NCBI GenBank assembly: GCA_905236275.1 | Contig: CAJOPI010000263.1 | Location: 1-19,829, forward strand | DNA from: an uncultured Lachnospiraceae bacterium | GTDB lineage: Bacteria; Bacillota; Clostridia; Lachnospirales; Lachnospiraceae | Direction: 5' to 3' | DNA length: 19,829 nucleotides | Shown: one piece after another, positions 6,648 to 14,565 of the stretch | Position numbering within the stretch: the stretch's first letter is position 1 | How the letters are laid out: each line of letters starts with the position of its first letter | Notes under the pieces: model-generated | Database searches by the model: none | What the model was told of the DNA's origin: nothing | Seen by the model: the letters and a program-made list of their open reading frames with translations, nothing else | Made by a program: the position numbers and the translations under genes

Positions 6648-8294
6648 CTGTACAGCCTCTACCACAGCAGGAAGAAGCTGTTTTTTTCTTGAAACAACTC
6701 CCGGAAGGATTACGGTTCCACGTTCTGTCTTTTCAACATGGAAGGCCTCTTCGAGAATTGACACTGACTTTTCGCCCTCACAAAGTATCTCTGAAGATTC
6801 ATTCAGAATATCCGTAAGCATAAAGAAAAGCATGTCAAAATTTCCATTCTTTCTTTCAGCACTGAAATCATCCTTAATACGTTCCCTTATCTCACCAAGC
6901 TCTTCGGAGGTCATGGCGTTGATCTGACCGATGCCGATTGCCTGATCATTGACAGTGAAACGCTTGAAATCCTGATGAATTATTTCATCGGGAGTCTTAG
7001 AGGAAAGATTGCTACCTGCGCGGAACATCTCTCTTGCATATTCCTCCACATTTATACCCGCGATTATCGCGAGTGCCTTTCCCGCTTCGCGGTCCACATC
7101 CGTACAGGTTGGCGATCTGTAGACAAGAGTGTCTGAAAGAATTGCCGAGCAGAGAAGTCCTGCTGTCTGCCTGTCAATTTCTATTGCATTTTCACAATAC
7201 ATGATATAGATGATCGTAGCCGTACATCCGAGAGGCTGGTTCCTGAAATAGATAGGTCCCATTGTTTCAACAGCTGCAAGTCTGTGATGGTCAATTATCT
7301 CAAGAAGCTCTGCCTCTTCGATTCCTTTTACCGTCTGGTTTCTCTCATTGTGATCAACGAGTATGACCTTTTTCTTCCTTGCACCGAGGAAATTTCGTCT
7401 TGAAATCATTCCGGCATATTTTCCCTCAGTATCAAGCACAGGGAAATAACGGTGGTGTATCTGTGCCATAACCTGTCTTGTATCTTCGATATAATCTTCG
7501 GTCGTGAAGGTTACGAGCTCAGAGCTCTTCATAAAATAACTGATAGGAAGACTCTGGTTAATAAGTCTTGCAACAGTAAACGTATCATGTGGCGTGCTTA
7601 TTATCTTGCAGTTATGCTCTTCTGCCTGTTTAATAATAGTCTTTGCAATATCCGCACCCTCACAGACGATAAGACAGCTTGCATTCATCTCGATCGCGCA
7701 AAGCTGCATTTCATAGCGGTTTCCCAAAATTACGATATCGCCTTCCTTGATAATCTCTTCAAGGACTTCCGGGTTTCCTGCCGCAATAACGACCTTTCCC
7801 TCATCGGCTTCGGCTTCAAGACTGCCTACAACTATTTTTCCGTCAAGAGTCTCTACAATATTTTTATAGCTTGTGTGTGCCAAAGTAAGGATGTTCGAAT
7901 CATAAACATCCATATAGGAGCCAACGATGTCTCCCATCGAGATAACACCTTCGAGCTCGTCTTCCACCGTAACAGGAAGCGTTACCACGTTGTTGTCCTT
8001 CATCAGGTTCCAGGCTGTCTTCAGCGAAACATTTCTTGAAACACCGCCGATTTTACGGATTTCCATATCCTTAACCTGAGTGCGGACATCCTTCAGCATC
8101 GCAGGCACCGGTACATCAAATCTTTCAAGGACAAACTGTGTTTCCTCGTTCAAATGTCCTGCCCTTCTGGGTTCATAATCGCCTCCGTCAAGTATGTGTT
8201 TAAGCCTTGCATAAGCAATTGCCGAACATACTGAATCTGTATCAGGGTTCTTATGACCCACAACATATACCGGTCTTCTGTATTCTTCCTTCAT
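6642..8294 (-). CDS. Manganese-dependent inorganic pyrophosphatase, family II with CBS-DRTGG insert
   Basis: A 550-aa cytoplasmic enzyme that hydrolyses pyrophosphate to phosphate. The N-terminal DHH domain has GHKNPDTDS (13-21) and continues after a regulatory insert with VDHNE (313-317) and the DHH motif (335-337). The C-terminal DHHA2 domain carries the substrate-binding SRKKQ (535-539). The insert (about 70-305) contains two CBS domains flanking a DRTGG domain. In characterised CBS-PPases this insert binds adenine nucleotides (AMP/ADP inhibit, ATP and diadenosine polyphosphates activate), tying activity to energy state. All catalytic motifs are present and the length is normal for the family. 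The ribosome binding site is GAGGTAA. It is the last gene of the block, 44 bp after the GH13 gene. Confidence 0.95.
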   Translation of the reverse strand: MKEEYRRPVYVVGHKNPDTDSVCSAIAYARLKHILDGGDYEPRRAGHLNEETQFVLERFDVPVPAMLKDVRTQVKDMEIRKIGGVSRNVSLKTAWNLMKDNNVVTLPVTVEDELEGVISMGDIVGSYMDVYDSNILTLAHTSYKNIVETLDGKIVVGSLEAEADEGKVVIAAGNPEVLEEIIKEGDIVILGNRYEMQLCAIEMNASCLIVCEGADIAKTIIKQAEEHNCKIISTPHDTFTVARLINQSLPISYFMKSSELVTFTTEDYIEDTRQVMAQIHHRYFPVLDTEGKYAGMISRRNFLGARKKKVILVDHNERNQTVKGIEEAELLEIIDHHRLAAVETMGPIYFRNQPLGCTATIIYIMYCENAIEIDRQTAGLLCSAILSDTLVYRSPTCTDVDREAGKALAIIAGINVEEYAREMFRAGSNLSSKTPDEIIHQDFKRFTVNDQAIGIGQINAMTSEELGEIRERIKDDFSAERKNGNFDMLFFMLTDILNESSEILCEGEKSVSILEEAFHVEKTERGTVILPGVVSRKKQLLPAVVEAVQQ

Positions 8295-8308
8295 TTTTAC
8301 CTCATTTC

Positions 8309-8336
8309 GCGGTTTCTTTCATTCCTAAAGAACCGC
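8309..8336. other. Intergenic hairpin between GH13 and PPase genes
   Basis: GCGGTT and AACCGC (with CTTT/AAAG extension and one bulged A) form a stem in the 44-bp gap, immediately upstream of the PPase ribosome binding site. On the minus strand no T tract follows, so it is unlikely to be a terminator; an mRNA processing or stability element, or an effect on PPase translation, is possible. Confidence 0.45.
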
Positions 8337-8338
8337 TT

Positions 8339-10384
8339 TTAACTTTCTTTCTTCTTTGTGGAAGCCTTGCTTCCTCCTGCTTTCTTTGCAGTTGTTTTGG
8401 CTGATGTTTTCTTTCCTCCGCTTTTGGAAGCAGCTGTTTTCTTTGCATTTGTTTTCTTTGCAGCTGTTTTACTTGCCGCAGGCTTCTTTACAGCTTTTTC
8501 CTCCGATACTTCCTCACTGTCATCCGGGAATTCCGTCAAAAGCCAGACAAATCCGTAAGCCGGAATACCTACACCCCTTGCAGGTCTCGAATCTCCGGTC
8601 ATAAGATCTGTATACCATTCATTTTCATTTATCCATGCTGTCTGGTCGAAATCAGAGAAATTGAAAAGAGCTATCAGCTTCTCGCCCTTATAATAACGAC
8701 CTATTCCAAGTACACAGTCGTTATAGGTCTCTATTATCCATGTATCAGCCTCTCCATCAAAGACCCTGTGCTCAGATCTTATCTTTTCAAGCTTCTTTAT
8801 CGACTTGAACATTCTGCCCTGTCTCGTTCTGGGGCTTCTTCTGAGCTTGGCATCCTCCCAGATCATATTTCCTCTGTGAATATACCTGCTGTCATCCCAT
8901 TTAAGCTCATCCCTGTGATAATCATAGTCATTCAGCTGGGCAATCTCATCACCCGAATAAAGAACAGGGATACCGCTCTGTGTAAACATATACGCATGGA
9001 GCATTTCATCAAGTCTTAAATACCTGTCAAGCTTGTAGGGATTTCTTTCATATTCCGCTGCCTCAATGCCGCAGAGCGAAGCCGTAGTACCGCAGAGTCT
9101 CGCATCTCCGAGCCTCGGATCATCATTATAGAGCTCGCCTCGCATATCACTGCCTTCCTTACGTCCGGTGAGATAATCGTTAACGAATCTCTTATGCTCG
9201 ATTTCCCTTACTCCGAACTGCTTCAGGAAATCATAATCCAGTCCCCAGCCTATGTCATCATGACATCTCAAATAATTGAGGAAGGTATACTGTCTCGGGA
9301 GAGCAAAAACCTGTCCCAGCTGATGCTTAAGAAGCCTTACATCATGGGTCGCAACCGTATTCCAGGTCGATGCCATGGTCGTAACATTGTAAAGCATCTG
9401 ACACTCCGGCTTGTCTACCGTTCCGAAATAAGGCACAACCTTGGAAGGCTCCATAACCACTTCTCCTAAAAGAAGGGTTCCGGGCGCAACTATATCGCAT
9501 GCCATATGCATGATACGTACAAGAGTATGCACTTCGGGAAGGTTTCTGCAGGTCGTTCCAAGCTTCTTCCACACATAAGGAACCGCATCAAGCCTTATAA
9601 CATCTACTCCTCGGTTCATAAGATAGAGCATATTCTCTGTCATATCATTAAATACTGTCGGATTGGCATAGTTAAGATCCCACTGATAGGGATAAAAAGT
9701 CGTCATAACGACCTTCTTCACATCATCATACCAGGTGAAGTTGCCCGGTGCCGTCTGAGGGAACACCTGCGGAACAGTCTTTTCAAACTGATTCGGGATA
9801 TCCCAGTTGTCAAACATAAAGTATCTGTCCTGATACTCTTTTTCACCGCGTCTTGCCCTCATTGCCCATTCATGCTCTTCACTTGTATGGTTCATGACAA
9901 AATCAAGACAAAGGCTTATTCCTCTTTCATGACATTTATCTGCAAGATGCTCAAAGTCATCCATTGTTCCAAGCTCAGGCTGTACCTTTCTGAAATTGGC
10001 AACCGCATATCCTCCGTCGCTCTTGCCGGCAGGACTCTCCAGAAGAGGCATGAGATGAAGATAATTCACTCCGCATTCCTCTATATAGTCAAGATGATTC
10101 TCAACACCCTTGATGTCGCCAGCGAAAGCATTTACATACATCATCATGCCTGTAAGGGAGCCGTCCTTGTACCATCTGTCGCTCGCCATGCGTTCCTTAT
10201 CACGCTTCCTGAGTTCAGCCTTACGCTGCTTATAACAAACATGGAGCATACGGCAGAAATACTCGAATGCCTTATCATCTCCATGATAAAGCTCTCCGTA
10301 AAGCCATTTCATTTCATCATAATGCTTATCAAGACGTTCCTTAAATTCAGCCTCAAGATTTCCCATATCCAAAATTTCGTCCAT
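8339..10384 (-). CDS. Amylosucrase-like glycoside hydrolase (GH13, subfamily 4-like) with Lys/Ala-rich tail
   Basis: A 681-aa enzyme. The N-terminal helical region (1-70) and the TIM barrel (about 75-540) follow the amylosucrase pattern: NYLHLMPLLESPAGKSDGGY, DFVMNHTSEEHEW, APGNF and QWDLNY, CRNLPE. GH13 catalytic residues are visible: Asp266 (IRLDAV), Glu308 (LLGEVV) and His375-Asp376 (RCHDD). Related enzymes use sucrose to make alpha-1,4-glucan or hydrolyse it, so substrate is probably sucrose or a related alpha-glucoside; exact specificity cannot be read here. A C-terminal beta domain ends near 620. It is followed by an acidic patch and a 52-residue tail with about 18 Lys and 12 Ala, not expected in this family. 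No signal peptide, so it is cytoplasmic. It lies 24 bp after the S41 protease gene; the ribosome binding site is AAAGGTGA. Confidence 0.88.
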   Translation of the reverse strand: MDEILDMGNLEAEFKERLDKHYDEMKWLYGELYHGDDKAFEYFCRMLHVCYKQRKAELRKRDKERMASDRWYKDGSLTGMMMYVNAFAGDIKGVENHLDYIEECGVNYLHLMPLLESPAGKSDGGYAVANFRKVQPELGTMDDFEHLADKCHERGISLCLDFVMNHTSEEHEWAMRARRGEKEYQDRYFMFDNWDIPNQFEKTVPQVFPQTAPGNFTWYDDVKKVVMTTFYPYQWDLNYANPTVFNDMTENMLYLMNRGVDVIRLDAVPYVWKKLGTTCRNLPEVHTLVRIMHMACDIVAPGTLLLGEVVMEPSKVVPYFGTVDKPECQMLYNVTTMASTWNTVATHDVRLLKHQLGQVFALPRQYTFLNYLRCHDDIGWGLDYDFLKQFGVREIEHKRFVNDYLTGRKEGSDMRGELYNDDPRLGDARLCGTTASLCGIEAAEYERNPYKLDRYLRLDEMLHAYMFTQSGIPVLYSGDEIAQLNDYDYHRDELKWDDSRYIHRGNMIWEDAKLRRSPRTRQGRMFKSIKKLEKIRSEHRVFDGEADTWIIETYNDCVLGIGRYYKGEKLIALFNFSDFDQTAWINENEWYTDLMTGDSRPARGVGIPAYGFVWLLTEFPDDSEEVSEEKAVKKPAASKTAAKKTNAKKTAASKSGGKKTSAKTTAKKAGGSKASTKKKES
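8435..8462. repeat. 15-bp period tandem repeat coding the Lys/Ala tail
   Basis: The 13-mer TGTTTTCTTTGCA occurs at 8435-8447 and 8450-8462, exactly 15 bp (five codons) apart. It encodes part of the AAKKT-like repeats in the tail of the GH13 enzyme, and suggests the tail grew by in-frame slippage or duplication. Confidence 0.75.
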
Positions 10385-10408
10385 TCTGCTTCACCTTTCC
10401 CTCATAAA

Positions 10409-11626
10409 TTATTTAAGCTTTGAAATAACTTCCCTTGCCTTTTCGAGCTGCGAATCAACCCCTTCGGAAGTATATGCTTCCGCATCAAAGTCAACATCAT
10501 AGTCAGGGTCAATTCCCGTTCCCTGAATATTGTTTCCGCTGGGAGTGTAATATTTTCTTGTGGTCACCTTTATTGCGCTTCCGTCCGTCAGCGGATAGAC
10601 ATCCTGAACGATTCCCTTGCCGTAGGTAGTCTTTCCAACAAGGACACCTGCCCCAAGGTCCTTTATTGCCCCGGAAAGGATTTCCGATGCACTTGCAGAG
10701 CTTCCGTCGACCAGAACCACAAGCGGCATACCAAGCTTATGCTTTTCATCGGAGGTCTTAACCTCTTCCTTGCCGTTTTTGTCCTTTGTATAAACTATGG
10801 TTCCTTCACCCAGAAGTTCATCCGCTATATGTACGCAGACCTCCACATTTCCGCCGGGATTTCCCCTCAGGTCAAGAATCATTTTTTTCATTCCGTCTTT
10901 CCTGAGTGTCTCCAGTCCGGCATCAAACTGTTCGCTTGTAACATTTTCAAAAGACGATAATATCATATATCCTGTTTCATCGTCTAACATATTTACAGAA
11001 ACAGTTTTGCTTTTTATCGAATCCCTGACTATATCCAGAGTTATCTTCTCTCTTGACTCTCCCCTGAGAAATACTATTTCAACAGTACTGCCCTTTTCAC
11101 CCCTTACATTTGACACAAGCTCTGATAAGGTCCAACCACTGACATCTTTGCCGTCGACTGTATAAAATATGTCTCCGACCAGAACTCCCGATTTCTCAGC
11201 AGGGGAATCCTCCGTAAGTCCCTGAACAACATATTCACCGGTTGCTTTATTCTCACTTATCGCAGCTCCTATTCCTTCAAAAGAACCTGTAATCGAAGTC
11301 GAAAGCGATTTATACTCTTCTTCCGTATAATACTCGGAATAGGGATCTCCCAGCGATTCGAAAAGCCCCTTGTAAAGACCGTCCGCCTTCGATATGCTTC
11401 CCAGCTCATCACTGTAGGAAAGATACTTCTCGTCTATTATATCATTCAGGAAATTCAGCTTTCCCGTCACGTCGCTGTTCAGAAGGGCATCATTTGATGA
11501 AGCCGAAAACGAACTTCCACCTATGATATTTTTAACCCCCTTTACCCCTAAAACCGCAAAGACTATTATACACGCTCCAAGCAATCCTACAATCACTCCG
11601 GAGGCAAAACCCAGATTTTTTTTCAT
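10409..11626 (-). CDS. S41 family carboxyl-terminal processing protease (CtpA/CtpB-like), membrane anchored
   Basis: A 405-aa protease with an N-terminal membrane anchor (about 5-33), a helical segment with the SLGDPYSEYY motif, a PDZ domain (about 110-195) and an S41 catalytic core. The catalytic Ser312 (DGSSASASE) and Lys337 (TTYGKG) are 25 residues apart, and Gln341 follows four residues later, as in characterised Ctp proteases. It acts outside the membrane, trimming or activating secreted or envelope proteins. The gene follows ftsX on the same strand, with a possible weak terminator between, and precedes the GH13 gene by 24 bp. The ribosome binding site is GAGGA. Length and motif set are complete. 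Confidence 0.95.
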   Translation of the reverse strand: MKKNLGFASGVIVGLLGACIIVFAVLGVKGVKNIIGGSSFSASSNDALLNSDVTGKLNFLNDIIDEKYLSYSDELGSISKADGLYKGLFESLGDPYSEYYTEEEYKSLSTSITGSFEGIGAAISENKATGEYVVQGLTEDSPAEKSGVLVGDIFYTVDGKDVSGWTLSELVSNVRGEKGSTVEIVFLRGESREKITLDIVRDSIKSKTVSVNMLDDETGYMILSSFENVTSEQFDAGLETLRKDGMKKMILDLRGNPGGNVEVCVHIADELLGEGTIVYTKDKNGKEEVKTSDEKHKLGMPLVVLVDGSSASASEILSGAIKDLGAGVLVGKTTYGKGIVQDVYPLTDGSAIKVTTRKYYTPSGNNIQGTGIDPDYDVDFDAEAYTSEGVDSQLEKAREVISKLK

Positions 11627-11646
11627 ATTATCCTCATAGTTGAAAA

Positions 11647-11691
11647 GGGAAGCCCTAAAATCTCCCTAAAAAGAGCATTAAAAAGCTTCCC
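11647..11691 (-). terminator. Possible partial terminator between ftsX and S41 protease gene
   Basis: On the minus strand GGGAAGC (11691-11685) pairs with GCTTCCC (11653-11647), followed by TTTT. The loop is long (31 bases) and the T tract short, so termination would be incomplete at best. It could lower expression of downstream genes relative to ftsEX. Confidence 0.35.
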
Positions 11692-11697
11692 CATTTC

Positions 11698-12597
11698 TTA
11701 TACCCTCAAATGCTTCCTTGCTGTCGTGAAACTTCCAAGGAAACCGATTCCCACGCCCATGGCAAGTGCAATAGGCGCAAGTGTACCAAATATCTCATCT
11801 ATCGTCAAAAACTTAAGCAGAGAATTGATCAGTGCAAAACGCTCCGAAAGATACGTGACAATATTATCATAGATAAAATAAATGGCAACAAGCGGCAGTA
11901 CCGAACCCACAAGTCCCAGAATCAGACCCTCAAACACGAAAGGTGCGCGTACCACAAAATCCGTAGCTCCAATCAGCTTCATAATGGCTATTTCTTCACG
12001 TCTTACCGTTATTCCCAAAGCAACTGTATTGCTTATAAGGAATATCGAAACCGCCAGAAGTATCAGTATAATCCCCATCGAAACGTACCCCACAAGGGAA
12101 TTTACCGAAGTGAGCATTGAAGCAACCACCTCTGATTTATGAACCTTCCTGACTCCGTCAAGCTTCTCAACGTAGTCAACAAGATTGTTCTGCATCGAAA
12201 CATCGTTTAAGTATATCTCATAATTGGCATCATCTTCAAGAGGATTATCATCTCCAAAGCTGTCAACATAGTCTCCGAGATTTTCATTCTTGAATGATTC
12301 CCACGCTTCCTCAGCCGAAACGAAAACGACTTTTGACACCTCGCCCCTAAGCTTTATCTCCTCTCCGATTTCAGCAATTCTCTCATCAGACGTACCCTCC
12401 TCGAAAAACACAGTGACGGCTACTCCCGCCTGCGCCTGTTTTACGATATTCTGAAAATTAAGAACTATTGCATAAAAAAGACCAAAGAGAAAAACACATG
12501 CAGATATCGTTGCTATCGTGGCCAGTGAAAAAAGCTTGTTCCTGACCAGATTTTTTATTCCCTGTCCTAAAGTATAAAAGAATGTACTAATACTCAT
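11698..12597 (-). CDS. ftsX: Cell division ABC transporter permease FtsX
   Basis: A 299-aa membrane protein with the FtsX layout: short cytoplasmic N-terminus, first membrane helix (about 22-46), an extracellular domain (about 50-165), then three helices (about 170-195, 220-245, 268-292). Together with FtsE it forms a type VII-like ABC complex that does not transport but activates peptidoglycan hydrolases outside the membrane during division. The start codon lies inside the end of ftsE (11-bp overlap), showing translational coupling. No peptidoglycan hydrolase gene of the PcsB, CwlO or M23 type follows; the next gene is an S41 protease. Confidence 0.95.
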   Translation of the reverse strand: MSISTFFYTLGQGIKNLVRNKLFSLATIATISACVFLFGLFYAIVLNFQNIVKQAQAGVAVTVFFEEGTSDERIAEIGEEIKLRGEVSKVVFVSAEEAWESFKNENLGDYVDSFGDDNPLEDDANYEIYLNDVSMQNNLVDYVEKLDGVRKVHKSEVVASMLTSVNSLVGYVSMGIILILLAVSIFLISNTVALGITVRREEIAIMKLIGATDFVVRAPFVFEGLILGLVGSVLPLVAIYFIYDNIVTYLSERFALINSLLKFLTIDEIFGTLAPIALAMGVGIGFLGSFTTARKHLRV

Positions 12598-13273
12598 CTA
12601 TATAACCGCCTTTTTTCTGATCGCTTACGATCACGCCTTTTTTCATGGTGATCACTCGCTTCTTCATTGTATTTACTATCTCGCGGCTATGAGTTACGAC
12701 AAGGACAGTTGTGCCGTTATAATTGATCTGCTCTAAGAGCCTCATTATTTCCCACGAATTCTTAGGATCGAGATTTCCCGTCGGCTCGTCTGCCAACAGT
12801 ATCGGCGGATTGTTAACAATGGCTCTCGCCAATGCAACTCTCTGCTGCTCTCCTCCGGAAAGCTCCTTCGGTCTTGACTTGTACTTTTCTGCAAGTCCTA
12901 CCATCGACAGAACGCTCGGAACGTTCTTCCTTATTTTACTCGACGGAACCGATATCACACGCTGTGCAAATGCGACATTTTCATATACATTTCTGTCTTT
13001 CAGCAGACGGAAATCCTGAAAAACCGTACCTATTCCTCTTCTGTACTTCGGAATACGGCTGTGTTTCAGCTTCGTAACATCAGTATTGTTTACTATTATG
13101 CGTCCGTCAGTCGGATAGAGTTCACGAAGCAGAAGCTTTATCAGCGTCGATTTCCCCGATCCGCTGTCCCCAACTATGAACACGAACTCTCCCTTTTCAA
13201 TATGCAGGCTTACCTTACTCAGAGCCGGAGCCCCTTTCGAATAAGACTTGCTTACATCCTCCAGTATGATCAT
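12587..13273 (-). CDS. ftsE: Cell division ATP-binding protein FtsE
   Basis: A 228-aa ABC ATPase with Walker A GDSGSGKS (35-42), Q-loop Gln86 (VFQDFRLL, typical of FtsE), signature LSGGEQ (138-143), Walker B ILLADEP (158-164) and switch His195. It powers FtsX-mediated control of cell-wall hydrolases at the division site. It overlaps ftsX by 11 bp. The ribosome binding site is not strong (AAGGA lies about 17 bases upstream of the ATG). The gene starts 57 bp after the end of a PucR/CdaR-like regulator gene. Confidence 0.97.
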   Translation of the reverse strand: MIILEDVSKSYSKGAPALSKVSLHIEKGEFVFIVGDSGSGKSTLIKLLLRELYPTDGRIIVNNTDVTKLKHSRIPKYRRGIGTVFQDFRLLKDRNVYENVAFAQRVISVPSSKIRKNVPSVLSMVGLAEKYKSRPKELSGGEQQRVALARAIVNNPPILLADEPTGNLDPKNSWEIMRLLEQINYNGTTVLVVTHSREIVNTMKKRVITMKKGVIVSDQKKGGYIDEY

Positions 13274-13312
13274 GATGATTTTCCCAGTCCTTATAAAACT
13301 CCTCTTTTTTGA

Positions 13313-13343
13313 ATTATGATTTTGAATTATCAGAAATCATAAT
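13313..13343. other. AT-rich inverted repeat at the 3' end of the regulator gene
   Basis: ATTATGATTT (13313-13322) and AAATCATAAT (13334-13343) form a perfect 10-bp inverted repeat with an 11-base loop, overlapping the last codons (NYDF) and the stop codon of the regulator. A GAATTAT motif is also repeated (13311-13317 and 13324-13330). There is no T tract, so it is not a normal terminator. An RNA stability element or a protein-binding site before ftsE is possible. Confidence 0.4.
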
Positions 13344-14421
13344 TTTCCATATACTTCATATATCTTGCCACCATAAGTGCGATCTTGAAAGTAATGGCAT
13401 CCTCAAATACCCTCAGGTCAAGCCCCGTAAGCTTCTGCAGCTTATCAAGCCTGTAGACCAGCGTATTCCTGTGAATAAAAAGCTGTCTTGAGGTTTCGGA
13501 AACATTAAGCGAATTTTCAAAAAACTTATCGATAGTCGCAAGTGTCTCCTCATCAAACTGATCCGGTGATTTTCCTCCGAATATCTCCTTAATGAACATC
13601 TTGCAGAGCGGTATCGGGAGCTGGTAGATGAGTCTGCCTATTCCAAGCTGGCTGTAGGCTATAACGCTTCTCTCCCCGAAGAAAATCTTTCCGACATCAA
13701 GAGCCATCGTAGCTTCCTTGTAGGAACGGCTGACATCCTTTATCTCATCAACAATAGTTCCGTAAGCCACCCTGACCGAAATCGTGCTGTTATTGCTGAA
13801 AGCTTCAAGAATCTCTGCAGCAGCCAAATTTATCTCATTGAGTTCATTTCCCTCTGTCAGTTCCTTGACGATAATAACATTCTTCTCATCAACAGCGGTC
13901 ACAAAATCCGCTGTTCTCGCAGCAAAGATGTTTCTTATCTTTTCAAGCGTAGTCGTATTGCTCTCCGAATTGGTCTCTGCTATCAAAACCACTCTCTTAA
14001 CATCGGTCTCGATATGCAGTTTTTTTGCACGGTTGAAAATATCCACAAGAAGAAGGTTATCAAGCAGAAGGTTTTTGATAAAATTATCCTTGTCAAAGCG
14101 CTCCTTGTATGCCACCAGAAGGTTCGACAGCTGGAATGCCGCTATCTTTCCCACCATATAGGCATCATCACTTCCGCCTCTTGCTATAAGTATATATTCA
14201 AGCTGACCGTCATCGTCATATACCTTGAAAAACTGGTATTCCTGAATCTCCTGGCTGTCCGCAGGTGACGAAACAAATGCCATTACAGAATGCTCATCAG
14301 CCTCTATTCTGTCAAAAGTTGTTGCAAGAGTTTTTCCTTCGGTGTCTGCTATACACATATCAATTCGTGTAATATTCTTCAGACCGTCGATTGTATTCTG
14401 AAGTATCTGATTGGAAATCAT
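13330..14421 (-). CDS. PucR/CdaR-like helix-turn-helix transcriptional regulator
   Basis: A 363-aa cytoplasmic protein. The N-terminus (about 1-120) resembles a sensory domain, the middle (about 140-290) a GGDEF-like CdaR domain, and the C-terminus (about 305-358; NVSETSRQLFIHRNTLVYRLDKLQKLTG) is the HTH_30 DNA-binding domain of the PucR/CdaR family. CdaR in E. coli responds to sugar diacids, but this N-terminal domain is not obviously the diacid-binding type, so the signal is unknown. It is the first gene of the ftsEX block. The ribosome binding site is GGAGAAGGAG upstream of the ATG. Whether it controls ftsEX or unrelated genes cannot be said. Confidence 0.85.
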   Translation of the reverse strand: MISNQILQNTIDGLKNITRIDMCIADTEGKTLATTFDRIEADEHSVMAFVSSPADSQEIQEYQFFKVYDDDGQLEYILIARGGSDDAYMVGKIAAFQLSNLLVAYKERFDKDNFIKNLLLDNLLLVDIFNRAKKLHIETDVKRVVLIAETNSESNTTTLEKIRNIFAARTADFVTAVDEKNVIIVKELTEGNELNEINLAAAEILEAFSNNSTISVRVAYGTIVDEIKDVSRSYKEATMALDVGKIFFGERSVIAYSQLGIGRLIYQLPIPLCKMFIKEIFGGKSPDQFDEETLATIDKFFENSLNVSETSRQLFIHRNTLVYRLDKLQKLTGLDLRVFEDAITFKIALMVARYMKYMENYDF

Positions 14422-14499
14422 TCTTTCTGCTCCTTCTCCAGGTTTTCTTTACCCCTCAATTCAGTTTGCCACACACCCCCATAAAACATTTTAATACAA

Positions 14500-14530
14500 A
14501 ACATCAAAATAATAAAGTTATTTTGGTGTT
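14500..14530 (-). terminator. Terminator after the WecG/TagA-like gene
   Basis: A 13-bp stem (AACACCAAAATAA paired with TTATTTTGATGTT, one wobble) with a 5-base loop, preceded by seven A and followed by TTTG TATT on the minus strand. It is AT-rich but long, and also has a T tract in the plus direction. It separates the glycosyltransferase-like gene from the regulator gene. Confidence 0.55.
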
Positions 14531-14565
14531 TTTTTATGCAAAATTCCAAATTTCAATTTGTAAAA

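Noticed and set aside
8342-8524. Frameshift as the cause of the Lys/Ala-rich tail of the GH13 gene
   Set aside because: The tail is in frame, has a regular five-codon repeat and ends in a stop immediately before a normal intergenic gap; frameshift products are not this regular.
9506-10423. 305-codon plus-strand frame opposite the GH13 gene
   Set aside because: Antisense to a gene with complete GH13 motifs; composition (His/Ile/Leu/Lys-rich) is typical of a shadow frame.
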